64,000 bases of DNA. Origin: CAYPPG01 sp964412555 (GTDB taxonomy: Bacteria > Hinthialibacterota > Hinthialibacteria > Hinthialibacterales > Hinthialibacteraceae). The DNA lies in NCBI GenBank assembly GCA_964412555.1, contig CAYPPG010000013.1:62001-126000 (forward strand), written 5' to 3'. Below the pieces are notes generated by a model. That model was not told the DNA's origin and did no database searches. It saw nothing but the letters and a program-made list of their open reading frames with translations. Positions 17,197 through 26,167 of the stretch are shown here, piece by piece. Position 1 is the first letter of the stretch. Every line of letters starts with the position of its first letter. The translations under genes were made by a program, and so were the position numbers.

Positions 17197-18975
17197 ATGA
17201 AACGTCGAGATTTCTTTGTAACCGGAGCCGGGCTGGGTATAGTATCCCAATTGAACATGCAGCACACGATCGCTTCGGCTGCCCCCAAAACAACATCGAA
17301 AAAGACACAAATTATGGGAAAACCGGCCAATATCATTCAATCAAAACTTCGTGGACGGAATTCGAACCGTTCAACCGTCGTATGCCGAAACGGCGTTTGC
17401 GCCACCAGCCAGTCCGTCGCAAGTACAGTAGGAACCGATATCTTGAAATCGGGTGGTAACGCGGTCGACGCCGCAGTCGCGATGAGCGCCATCATGAGCG
17501 TCGTCGAACCGATGAGCTGTGGCCCTGGAGGCGACTTGTTCGCCATTGTCTGGATTGAAAAAGATAAGAAATTGTACGGCCTGAATGCCAGCGGGCGTTC
17601 CCCTTATGCCTGGAATCGCGATGAAGCCAAGAAACGGGGATACGAAGACGAGTTACCCCTTCACGGTCCGTTGACCTGGTCGGTTCCTGGCTGCGTCAGT
17701 GGATGGGACGCCCTCCAGCAGCGTTTGGGTAAGTTGACGTTTAAAGAAAGCCTCGCTCCAGCTTCGGAATATGCCCGGGAGGGATATATCCTCTCTGAAA
17801 TAATCGCCAGAGGTTTTTCCGGAGCGGATGAAGCATTCAAAATATTTCCCAACGCGGCCAAAACCTATCTTGTCGATGGAAAACCGCCGCAATACGGCCA
17901 GGTTGTGACCAATCCGGATATCTCACATTTTTTCGAAATCCTTCGTCGGGATGGCGCAGAAGCGTTTTATCAAGGAGAAATCGCCGAACGAATTGTTCAA
18001 TATTCAAAAGAGCGCGGTGGGGTGTTCACACTTGAGGATTTTATTGATCACACTGCAACATGGGTCGAACCGGTAACGGCCACCTATCGCGGGTACAATG
18101 TGTGGGAAATTCCACCGAACGGTCAGGGGATCGCCGCCCTGCAAATCCTGAATATGCTCGAACAATTCGATATCGCCTCCCTCGAACCGAATTGCGCTGA
18201 ACATTTGCATTTGTTCATTGAGGCAAAGAAACTAGCGTTCGAAGATCGAGCCTTTTACTACGGAGATATGGATTTTGCAAATGTCCCGCTTGAGCAACTC
18301 ATTTCAAAAGAATATGGAAAAGAACGGGCGAAGTTGATCGATCCCAAACGCGCGGCAACCGATGTCCATCCAGGACAGTTAGACGGTTCGCGTGATACTA
18401 TCTATCTGTGCACGGCAGATGAAGAAGGAAACATGGTTTCCCTGATTCAGAGCATTTATTGGGGCTGGGGATCGCGGGAAGTGCCGACCGGTCTTGGGTT
18501 CTGTCTGCAAAACCGGGGACGCAGTTTCAACCTCGATCCGAAACACCCGAATACGCTCGAACCACACAAACGGCCGTTCCATACAATCATCCCCGGATTT
18601 TTGACTTTGAACGGTCAGCCAAAATGCGCCTTCGGGGTAATGGGCGGCGATATGCAGCCACAAGGGCACTCCCAAGTGTTGATGAATATGATCGATTATC
18701 ACATGTCGCCACAACAGGCGGGTGAACAGCCCCGCGTACAGCATTTCGGCAGTTCAAATCCATGGGGCGGAACCATGACAGCAGGAGGATCGGTAGGAAT
18801 TGAAGCGGGCATCGATGAAAAAGTGATCGACCAATTGAAAGAGATGGGACATACAATCTCAGAAGTCGGAACCGGCCAATATGGCGGTTATCAAGCCATA
18901 TGGCGAGAAGACGAACCAATGCGGTACTTCGCCGGTTCGGAACCACGCAAGGACGGTAGTGCAGTCGGATATTGA
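17197..18975 (+). CDS. ggt: Tat-exported gamma-glutamyltransferase (T3 peptidase)
   Basis: 592 residues from the ATG at 17197 (GAGG eight bases upstream); an earlier ATG at 17179 would overlap that site. The N-terminus KRRDFFVTGAGLGIVSQL is a twin-arginine signal. The proenzyme blocks are present: GGNAVDAAVAMSAIMSVVEP, MSCGPGGDLFAIVW, and the autocleavage/nucleophile threonine in GSRDTIYLCTAD (Thr401), followed by GNMVSLIQS. The usual T-T-H motif after the nucleophile is T-I-Y here, so it belongs to a divergent branch. The family cleaves gamma-glutamyl bonds such as glutathione in the periplasm, or cephalosporin-type amides. It is 6 bases before the GH5-like gene, which suggests co-transcription. 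Confidence 0.85.
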   Translation: MKRRDFFVTGAGLGIVSQLNMQHTIASAAPKTTSKKTQIMGKPANIIQSKLRGRNSNRSTVVCRNGVCATSQSVASTVGTDILKSGGNAVDAAVAMSAIMSVVEPMSCGPGGDLFAIVWIEKDKKLYGLNASGRSPYAWNRDEAKKRGYEDELPLHGPLTWSVPGCVSGWDALQQRLGKLTFKESLAPASEYAREGYILSEIIARGFSGADEAFKIFPNAAKTYLVDGKPPQYGQVVTNPDISHFFEILRRDGAEAFYQGEIAERIVQYSKERGGVFTLEDFIDHTATWVEPVTATYRGYNVWEIPPNGQGIAALQILNMLEQFDIASLEPNCAEHLHLFIEAKKLAFEDRAFYYGDMDFANVPLEQLISKEYGKERAKLIDPKRAATDVHPGQLDGSRDTIYLCTADEEGNMVSLIQSIYWGWGSREVPTGLGFCLQNRGRSFNLDPKHPNTLEPHKRPFHTIIPGFLTLNGQPKCAFGVMGGDMQPQGHSQVLMNMIDYHMSPQQAGEQPRVQHFGSSNPWGGTMTAGGSVGIEAGIDEKVIDQLKEMGHTISEVGTGQYGGYQAIWREDEPMRYFAGSEPRKDGSAVGY

Positions 18976-18981
18976 TTCACC

Positions 18982-20355
18982 ATGAAAAAGTTATTTTTCT
19001 TTTCGAGCTTTCTTGCTTTCTTTTTCGCGGCATTCCTTGCCGAGGCGGAAGATACGATTGGTATCCATAAGACCAATTTTTATATTTTTAACAAAGGTGG
19101 CGAACCTTATATGCCCTTCACCGCGAATGTGGGGTATCTGATGAATCCCTCGCTTCCGGATGAGGCAGTTTCTACCACTTTAGAACAATTAGCGGTAGCG
19201 GGAATCGACACCATTCGGGTTGTTATCGACGATGCTTATCAACTCAACCAACCGCTGAAAACATTCGAAGCGCCGGACGGAAGTTTACAGGATTCCGTAC
19301 TCTCACGTTTGGAATTAATTCTTGATATATCGAAACAATGCGGGATGTATACTATTCTTTGCTTGTTCGATATTCAGAAAACCGCCGAGCGTTGGGTGGA
19401 TCATCCCTCCAATCGAAAGAATGGAGGAAATTGTGCCGATTTAAGCGCATATTTAACTCAATCTACTCAATTAAAACGGTTTGCAAGCCGAGTGACGCAA
19501 GTCGTTTCCAGATACAAGGATGAAAACATCCTCGCGTGGGAATTGGGGCGTGGAGTGAATATTTGGGAATTGAATACTCCACCCGATAATGATCTAATCG
19601 AGCCTGTGAAATTTTGGATTTTGCGGACAGTAGACTGGCTGCGCCGGGCAGATAACCGGAATCATTTAATCGCTCTATCGTATGCACCAAATACGTTGCC
19701 GATTTCTCTAATGCAGTTCGCTCCGATCCAAATCAATCTGCTTCAAATCCATTCCGGTAATTCGCTGCAAGCAGCTGTCAGTTTGCAATCGTTTATCCAA
19801 ACAGCACGCACATTAAAAAAACCAATTTTTGTGGCAGAAACCCACTGGAAAGGAAAATCGTCTCAGCGGGATGAGTTTACCAAAAATCAATTATGGGTCT
19901 CTATTGCTTCATGCAGTTCAATGTTTTTATCTCCGGTAAAAGAAGGGGATAATGTTCCTCATTTCGCAAGTGCCGACTTGGTGCAATTCAAACATGCCAA
20001 AGCGTTTTGTGAACATATAAACATTGGTGGAGTTCCTCGCCCCCCCTCACCAGCTCCGATTCAAATCAAGCAACATGATTCCTATATCGTGATCGAGAGT
20101 TTGGTCGGAAACGATTGGTTGTTTTGGGGGGTCAGAAAAGACAGTGGAGATGATCAGTTAAAATTAACCTTTCATACCGTCGAAGGCAAATACGAGGTTT
20201 TATGGTTCGATACCGTAAAAGGTTCCATTGATCAAGAAAGAGTATTTCGGTTGGTTAAAAAGCAAATATCCATGGTTTCACCGCCATTCGAGCATGATAT
20301 CGCCGGCCGGTTGCGGTTTATCGAACGGTTGAAGTTGGAGAATAAGGATAAATAG
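18982..20355 (+). CDS. Secreted GH5-like TIM-barrel protein lacking the usual acid/base pair
   Basis: 457 residues with a signal peptide (MKKLFFFSSFLAFFFAAFLA, cleaved near AEAED). The barrel pattern of GH5-type cellulase/mannanase proteins is clear: NVGYLMNPSLP, AGIDTIRVVIDD, MYTILCLFDIQ, ENILAWELGRGVN, HSGN, PIFVAETHWKG. In active members the strand-4 motif ends in Asn-Glu; here the matching positions are Arg190-Gly191, so the acid/base glutamate seems lost, while the nucleophile candidate Glu286 (VAETHW) is kept. It may be a glycan-binding pseudo-enzyme or use another residue. The last 110 residues form a beta-rich tail. Likely periplasmic or extracellular, in one transcript with the upstream gamma-glutamyltransferase. 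Confidence 0.6.
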   Translation: MKKLFFFSSFLAFFFAAFLAEAEDTIGIHKTNFYIFNKGGEPYMPFTANVGYLMNPSLPDEAVSTTLEQLAVAGIDTIRVVIDDAYQLNQPLKTFEAPDGSLQDSVLSRLELILDISKQCGMYTILCLFDIQKTAERWVDHPSNRKNGGNCADLSAYLTQSTQLKRFASRVTQVVSRYKDENILAWELGRGVNIWELNTPPDNDLIEPVKFWILRTVDWLRRADNRNHLIALSYAPNTLPISLMQFAPIQINLLQIHSGNSLQAAVSLQSFIQTARTLKKPIFVAETHWKGKSSQRDEFTKNQLWVSIASCSSMFLSPVKEGDNVPHFASADLVQFKHAKAFCEHINIGGVPRPPSPAPIQIKQHDSYIVIESLVGNDWLFWGVRKDSGDDQLKLTFHTVEGKYEVLWFDTVKGSIDQERVFRLVKKQISMVSPPFEHDIAGRLRFIERLKLENKDK

Positions 20356-20396
20356 ATAAGAGATGATTCAATATCTCATGATCTTTCTTCCTGATA

Positions 20397-20639
20397 TTAG
20401 CGTTTCATCAGAGCGTCAAGAGCTTCCAGACCAGTTGAAGAGCAGTTAAGCATCAGAAAAACACAAATGATAATGATGACTGCTCCGATTCCTGTCCACA
20501 TTAAAGCCATTTTTGTTCGTTCTTTTCTTTCCTGTTCGCTTCTCTGTTTGAGTGACGCCACCATTTTATCCATTCTGGCGGTGTATTCGTCGATCTCTTC
20601 CGGTTTGGATTTCGGTGTGGGTGCAGAGGCTTGACTCAT
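20397..20639 (-). CDS. Small coiled-coil membrane protein, function unknown
   Basis: 80 residues. Starts at an ATG after a perfect AGGAGG. Residues 1-15 are Pro/Ser-rich, 16-45 form a charged coiled helix (EYTARMDKMVASLKQRSEQE), and 47-66 are a membrane segment (ALMWTGIGAVIIIICVFLML) ending at a Cys. Tail about 14 residues. No family recognised. Convergent with the GH5-like gene. Confidence 0.6.
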   Translation of the reverse strand: MSQASAPTPKSKPEEIDEYTARMDKMVASLKQRSEQERKERTKMALMWTGIGAVIIIICVFLMLNCSSTGLEALDALMKR

Positions 20640-21430
20640 GATCCCTAACCTCCTGCTTTCTTTGAGTTTATATCGAATTTACTTAAATGAGTCAGTTAAC
20701 CTTGTTTGAAATTGTGGTGGGAGATGCACTCTCCACGCCATTTTTACAATATTCATGTAGAATTTTCGTCATTTTCCAACTCATGTTAAGCGAATTCACA
20801 CTTAAATTCAAACTTTCTACTCAACCCACTGGCTATCTGGAGTTCATTCGAAGATTCTATATTAAATATATCGCATACAAATGCGTTTGCCAAATAAATT
20901 CAGCAAAAATAGTGTCATAACAATACTAATTGTAATGTGTATTTATAGATTTGCAAAGATTCAGTAAAAAAGGTGCTTCTTAATCACTCGACTGACTTGA
21001 TTGTGAGTTTCGCTATATGCAAGCAAAATGATTCTCTATCAAGATACAATTTTCAATTTTTCAGTATAAATATTTTAAGTACCCACTGTACGATACAATA
21101 ATTTACAATTCTTTCAATTCTTTCCTTGACTTCCAGTTAATTTTTCATTATGATGGATTGTTTGTTATATTCGATAGATCGATTGAATAATTACGGTTCT
21201 TTTGTACAAGTGGGAAAATTGAATGAATGTAAACAGGGCATAACGCCATGTCTATCCTGGCGATGAATACGCGGTAGGGGCGGTTCGCGAACCGCCCCTA
21301 CCGGTTATTGGCTTCATAGCTGATACAGGTATCAAGAATAGAACATTTGCTGTAATGCGCCTTATCAAGGACGAAATATCGGCAGTCGCCGATATTATCA
21401 ATCATACATTATTTTAAGGAGGAGAATACA
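20640..21430. other. AT-rich 790-base spacer with one long palindrome
   Basis: No credible gene on either strand; the single open stretch (20687-20920, plus) has no ribosome site and noise-like composition. It holds the 32-base palindrome listed separately at 21272-21303 and, at the far end, a strong ribosome site (AAGGAGG, about 21417) for the CBM9-like gene. A promoter for that gene is expected here, but I cannot fix one. Confidence 0.5.
21272..21303. repeat. Perfect 32-base palindrome
   Basis: CGGTAGGGGCGGTTCG read to its exact reverse complement around the centre TCGCGA. GC-rich in an AT-rich spacer. The GTAGGGGCG...CGCCCCTAC type is a common intergenic palindrome in environmental genomes (from general knowledge). 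No T-run, so not an intrinsic terminator. Confidence 0.8.
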
Positions 21431-22960
21431 GTGAAATCTCGAATGCGAAGTATTTTTATCTCACAACTCGCTCTTTTTATCCTGCTTGGTATGTGCATGA
21501 TTGGCTCTACCTTAGCTCAAGAGAGAACGGAAATTGCGGCCTACATTCCGCATATCCCTGACCTTGAACCACCGATCATCGACGGTTTTTTGGATGATGA
21601 AGTATGGGAATATGCAACCCAAGGAAGACCGTCGCAAAATTCAAGTGGGTGGAGAGTTCGGATCAATCCGAACTTCGACGTCGATGATCCGGTACAAACC
21701 GGCGTGATCGACGGCCAGAGAGACGGTGACCGGCCGGCCGATGATGCGGATGCCTCCTTCCGGGTTTGGGCAATGTACGACGATGACTACCTCTATATTG
21801 CCGTGGCGACGCTCGATCTCGACTACATCAATCGCCTGCCCAGTGACAGTGTGAACGAAGGAACATGGTTGGAAGATTCTGTTGAAATCTTTATCGATGG
21901 GAACCACAACCGCGTATCGGGCAATGTCAATGATCATCCTGAAGAATACGAAACCGGCGGCCAGTTCGTTATCACTTCCGCAGGAGCGATCCGACATGCA
22001 GAGGCGGGAAATCCGTCATTCGGTGACAGTCCGGATGATGATTGGTATGCGGCCGTCTTCGACAACGATACGGTCGATGGATCGAATTACGAATTCCGTA
22101 TCAAACTGTCCAAAATCGGGGATCCATCTTTTGGAAGTATCATCGGTTTCAATGTTGCAATGAATGATGCCGATGACTCCAGCGTGGACAGCGCCGATTA
22201 TCAAATTCTATGGATCGGCACTTCTCATCAAGAAGACACATACGGAAACCTCGAATTCGGCCGACGGGCTGTAACAGCACCCTTGATTACAGACACGATT
22301 ACCATCGATGGAATCATGGATGAACCGGTTTGGGGGAGTGCCGGAACAGGAAAAGGTGGGAAGCCTTACGGACCGTTTGAAGGAGATACAACACCAAGAG
22401 ACTTGGCAGATCAATCGTTCGATTTCTATGTCCTGCATGATGCGGAATTTCTGTATGTCGCGATCGATGTGAATGACAGCGAAGTGATCGCGGATTCCGC
22501 CGCGCCCGGCTCCGAAGATGAAAGTACATGGTATGATGACTCGGCGGAAATTTTCTTCGATGGCAATCACAGCCATACGCCGGGGAGAACGGGTGAAACC
22601 GGGTACGGACTTGGCGGCCAGTTTGTTATCACAACTGCGAACGCTTTTCGTGATAATGAAGCCTCGGAAGTCTCACCGGTTTTGTATGGCCTGGAAGATG
22701 ATTGGTATGCATTGACTTCGTTGACGGATGACGGTTATATCGCCGAATTTCGAGTGCGAAAAGAAGCGGCAATGACACCCGTCGATTTGGAGATGATCGG
22801 TTTCGAGATCGCAATCAACGAAGATGATAGTGATCCGCCAAACGAAAAAGATGCCGGTAATCAAGTCAATTGGAACGGCCATCCGCATAACGAAGCCTCG
22901 TACGGGGATTTGATCCTCGGAGGCCCTCCAACGCCGATTGTGGGTTGGGAATTGTATTGA
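21431..22960 (+). CDS. Secreted protein with two CBM9-like (DOMON-type) sugar-binding domains
   Basis: 509 residues. The GTG start at 21431 is fixed by AAGGAGG about nine bases upstream. Signal peptide: hydrophobic core FISQLALFILLGMCMIGSTLA, cut near AQE. Two homologous domains follow: about 45-270 (opening IIDGFLDDEVWEYA; LYIAVATLD; WLEDSVEIFIDGNHN) and about 280-500 (ITIDGIMDEPVWGSA; LYVAIDVND; WYDDSAEIFFDGNHS). These are typical family 9 carbohydrate-binding blocks, which bind sugar chain ends. No catalytic domain is present, so it is a binding protein or part of a complex. It ends in PIVGWELY, the Trp-x-x-aromatic tail also seen in the proteins at 39921 and 43413. Confidence 0.8.
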   Translation: MKSRMRSIFISQLALFILLGMCMIGSTLAQERTEIAAYIPHIPDLEPPIIDGFLDDEVWEYATQGRPSQNSSGWRVRINPNFDVDDPVQTGVIDGQRDGDRPADDADASFRVWAMYDDDYLYIAVATLDLDYINRLPSDSVNEGTWLEDSVEIFIDGNHNRVSGNVNDHPEEYETGGQFVITSAGAIRHAEAGNPSFGDSPDDDWYAAVFDNDTVDGSNYEFRIKLSKIGDPSFGSIIGFNVAMNDADDSSVDSADYQILWIGTSHQEDTYGNLEFGRRAVTAPLITDTITIDGIMDEPVWGSAGTGKGGKPYGPFEGDTTPRDLADQSFDFYVLHDAEFLYVAIDVNDSEVIADSAAPGSEDESTWYDDSAEIFFDGNHSHTPGRTGETGYGLGGQFVITTANAFRDNEASEVSPVLYGLEDDWYALTSLTDDGYIAEFRVRKEAAMTPVDLEMIGFEIAINEDDSDPPNEKDAGNQVNWNGHPHNEASYGDLILGGPPTPIVGWELY

Positions 22961-23044
22961 TCACCACATAATATTACATTACACTTTGCATGCTTTCAAA
23001 AAGCAAATCCTGGTTATCCCCCCTGCAACACTCGAGATTATTCC

Positions 23045-25828
23045 ATGCAGTTAAAAGACCATTGCACCTTTTCGAATGTCTTTTTCATTTTCATCAGTGA
23101 TATTATTCTCATTACCAGCCTTCTGTATTTACCTCAAAAAATACATGCGCAACAAGAGAATGAAACGATTCCATCTTCTGCCGAATTGGAACAGCTGCGG
23201 GCATTGGGATACGTTGGGGGTACGCATGAAAATGCTCCCGCCAGACAACAGAATGCTGATTTTTCACCGGTCACAAATAACATTATTTCTTCTGACCCTT
23301 TTGATTGCACTTCTCTTCCTGTAACGGATTTGCTCAATGAAAATCCCAATGGAGTAACAACACAAATCGCTGGACGAACTCGTGACGTGCTTCATCTTCC
23401 TCCCGGCCAAGCCATTTCTTTTCATGGAGCCATACCCCCCAATACCACTCTCCTTTTCGGAGTAGGTCAAACATATTCTCAAATCAAACCGAATTCTTTG
23501 ATTTTACAACTGGATATACTGGATACTAAATCGAAATCGCTTGGGCAGGAAATTGTTTCTTCCGTAGCGGGAGACTGGGTAGATCGAAGCATCGATCTTG
23601 CTCCCTATAGTAGTCAGAATATCCGGCTGGTTTTTTCTGTAAAATCGCTTGATCCTTCACAAGATGAAAATGTAATTTTCATAGGACCACTGTTACTTAC
23701 TCATCCCTCTCAAAACCAAAAAATGCCTCATGTGTTTTTTATTTTGATCGATACTTTACGCGTGGATGCTTTGGGTTGCTATGGACAATCAGAGCCTGTC
23801 ACTCCTCATCTCGATGACCTAGCTGAGCAAGGTGCGCTCTTTGAAAGGATGATTGCTCAAGCCCCGCATACGGAAACATCGATTCCCTCGATCCTGCAAG
23901 GTGTGTATCCCCATGAGCATGGACGCATGTACCGCTTTTCTCGGCACAATTCCGCCGTTTCCGAATATGTGGAAAGCAAGAACTTGAATCCACAATACCC
24001 ATCCATCGCCGAAGTGTTTCAAAAGGCCGGTTATTTAACATATGGCTTCTATAACAATCTTTTACTATCCGCGAAATACGGATTCAATCGTGGATTCTAT
24101 GAATATACGGATTCTGCAGGTGAGATCAGCGATCCATGGAAAAAGATTGCTTTACCCACCGCTCATCTCGGAGTCGATGGAGCGATCGAGGTAATCGAAA
24201 ATGTAACGGATAACATCCCGCTATTTCTCTTTTTGCATATTCTCGATCCGCACAACCCCTATACACCGCCAAACGATTTCAATTTGAAGGTCAAAAAAGA
24301 AGCGCCGAAAATAGACGAAGCGGCTTATCTCGGCGAGGTTGCCTTTGTAGATCATCAAATCGGAAAACTCGTCCAAACGTTAAAACAATCCGGTTTATTC
24401 ACAAACAGTATCGTTCTTGTAACAAGCGATCATGGGGAAGAATTTGTCAATCCACATGGCCGCCCCATCGGACATGGACGAACACTGTTTCATACCTTAT
24501 TGCATGTTCCGTTTCTTTGCGTGTTCTCCGGTGTGATACCGCCCGGTTTGCGCATTGCTCCCACGGTTGAATCCATCGATATCTTCCCGACAGTTTTAGA
24601 CTTAGCGGGATTGGAGTGTGAGCAACCGGTATCCGGACAGAGCCTTATTCATTTTCTTACAAAAAAGGAAGAAATATCTCCTAAAAAAGAAGCCATAGCA
24701 GAAGGAATCCGGCGTGGTGAAGAACGGAAATGCTTGATCCGAAATGGGTATAAACTCGTTTATTTTCGTGATTCGAACCGGACAGCGCTGTATCATCTCC
24801 AAAACGATCCTCAGGAATTGAATGACATTTCCACCCGGGAACCTCAAATTATCCAAGAAATGAAGGAGCGTTTATTTTCGAGATTTCGGTTAAAAGAACC
24901 GAAAATCGTTCCGCTGCAAGTCAACCATTTGGGGCAGGATGGATGGGATATCGTGCATACATTCAAAGAAGACGCTTCGGATTGGCTGCCGGGGCTTTGT
25001 GACATTCATTTGAAAGTGAATCCGATTCCAACAGACATAGCAAGAATCGAAATATGGGCGGACGACCGGTTGCATGGAAACCGGAATTATATGTATGGCT
25101 GGAATTGGCCGGCAAACGGTGAATGGCCGATTGCCATCGATAGAAATAAAGACTCACTTGACTTGTATTTTGAAGCACTGGAAAGCCTTCACGGCTCCAC
25201 TGTTTTTGTCCGTTTGACCGGCCAAGACGGTCAATTGTATCTCGGTTCCTTCCATGGCCAAAACGTGGCAGGACCGAAGCGTGACTTTCGAACCAATCAT
25301 CCTGTGATCGGTCATTGGGATTTCGAAAACAGCGATTCCTTACAATCATGGAAAGCAGGACAAAATGGTGAATTGAACCTGTTCAAGCAAAAAATCGGAA
25401 ACCGACATGACACATTCCTCCAATTCGAAAGCAAGGCTCCTTCCGGCACGTTTCGTGTGTTTCATCTGATCCCAAAAGTACCTGCGAACCGCAGAGTGCT
25501 CGTCTCCTTCGACTTGGTTCTTTTGTCCGGCGGGGTTCAAGTCGAGCTCATTCATCCCCAATCAAGTTTGAGAATCGCCTCTCATACCTACTCCCTCCAA
25601 GAGTCCTCAAGCATCCATAATACAAAAATCTCACCCAAAAGAATTATTCGTTGTGGGGTTACGGGGATTGCGGAACATGAAGAAGAACTGTTGCTTCTTC
25701 TATCGAATTCCAATTCGAGAGACGAAGGAACGCAGGCTTTTTTGAATAATATTCAGATAATGCTATACCCATCGGAACTGGAAACTTCTGTTCTAACTTA
25801 TGATAGTGATATTGAGCGTGATTTATAA
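23045..25828 (+). CDS. Secreted sulfatase-like alkaline-phosphatase-superfamily protein
   Basis: 927 residues. Signal peptide about 1-35. Residues 51-59 are LRALGYVGG, a short motif that normally sits at the C-terminus of planctomycete-type sulfatases. A beta-rich region follows (about 75-225), then the sulfatase domain (about 227-625): metal aspartate in FILIDTLRVDALGCYG (Asp236), active-site region S-x-P-S at 279-282, metal block VTSDHGEEF, and GHGR. The site is Ser-Ile-Pro-Ser-Ile, not the Cys/Ser-x-Pro-Ser-Arg of formylglycine sulfatases, and the arginine is missing, so it may act as another phosphatase/hydrolase. The last 300 residues are a beta-sandwich-like tail with an ability to bind glycan or a partner by inference. 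No partner gene. Confidence 0.75.
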   Translation: MQLKDHCTFSNVFFIFISDIILITSLLYLPQKIHAQQENETIPSSAELEQLRALGYVGGTHENAPARQQNADFSPVTNNIISSDPFDCTSLPVTDLLNENPNGVTTQIAGRTRDVLHLPPGQAISFHGAIPPNTTLLFGVGQTYSQIKPNSLILQLDILDTKSKSLGQEIVSSVAGDWVDRSIDLAPYSSQNIRLVFSVKSLDPSQDENVIFIGPLLLTHPSQNQKMPHVFFILIDTLRVDALGCYGQSEPVTPHLDDLAEQGALFERMIAQAPHTETSIPSILQGVYPHEHGRMYRFSRHNSAVSEYVESKNLNPQYPSIAEVFQKAGYLTYGFYNNLLLSAKYGFNRGFYEYTDSAGEISDPWKKIALPTAHLGVDGAIEVIENVTDNIPLFLFLHILDPHNPYTPPNDFNLKVKKEAPKIDEAAYLGEVAFVDHQIGKLVQTLKQSGLFTNSIVLVTSDHGEEFVNPHGRPIGHGRTLFHTLLHVPFLCVFSGVIPPGLRIAPTVESIDIFPTVLDLAGLECEQPVSGQSLIHFLTKKEEISPKKEAIAEGIRRGEERKCLIRNGYKLVYFRDSNRTALYHLQNDPQELNDISTREPQIIQEMKERLFSRFRLKEPKIVPLQVNHLGQDGWDIVHTFKEDASDWLPGLCDIHLKVNPIPTDIARIEIWADDRLHGNRNYMYGWNWPANGEWPIAIDRNKDSLDLYFEALESLHGSTVFVRLTGQDGQLYLGSFHGQNVAGPKRDFRTNHPVIGHWDFENSDSLQSWKAGQNGELNLFKQKIGNRHDTFLQFESKAPSGTFRVFHLIPKVPANRRVLVSFDLVLLSGGVQVELIHPQSSLRIASHTYSLQESSSIHNTKISPKRIIRCGVTGIAEHEEELLLLLSNSNSRDEGTQAFLNNIQIMLYPSELETSVLTYDSDIERDL

Positions 25829-25968
25829 CCTGATATCTCTGCCCAAACCAATTCCCCATCCCCGCTTCGCTCGGACGCGGCAGTAATCCGAATGGTTCCG
25901 GCACAAACAAAGGATGCAAGTACAGCGAAATTCAATACCCCATAAAACCATCTTATTCGTGTTTTCAT
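25798..25968 (-). CDS. Short exported-peptide ORF or remnant
   Basis: 56 codons, overlapping the 3' end of the sulfatase-like gene by 31 bases. The ATG at 25968 has a textbook AAGGAG at eight bases. The peptide begins MKTRIRWFYGVLNFAVLASF and reads as a signal peptide ending near CAG/TAA, then about 25 mixed residues and TAA at 25798. The other frame just beyond the signal reads VPEPFGLLPRPSEAGMG, which looks more like secreted-enzyme sequence, so this may be the 5' stub of a frameshifted gene rather than a functional small protein. Confidence 0.4.
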   Translation of the reverse strand: MKTRIRWFYGVLNFAVLASFVCAGTIRITAASERSGDGELVWAEISGYKSRSISLS

Positions 25969-26167
25969 TTCAATATCTCCTTGATCTGAGGGACTCCATT
26001 ATTTTGGGGAAAAACCACAGAAAACAGAAACCTTTCAATAATGTTTCTTAAATTGATTCTCCTAAATTCGTATATAAATCGATTGATCATCCCTTCTCCC
26101 TCAGGTTGACATGAATAACTGTAATAGATAACTATAGTATAATTATTTATCAAAGGGGAAAACATCC

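Noticed and set aside
20687..20920. 77-codon plus-strand frame
   Set aside because: AT-rich, no ribosome site, composition like the surrounding spacer.
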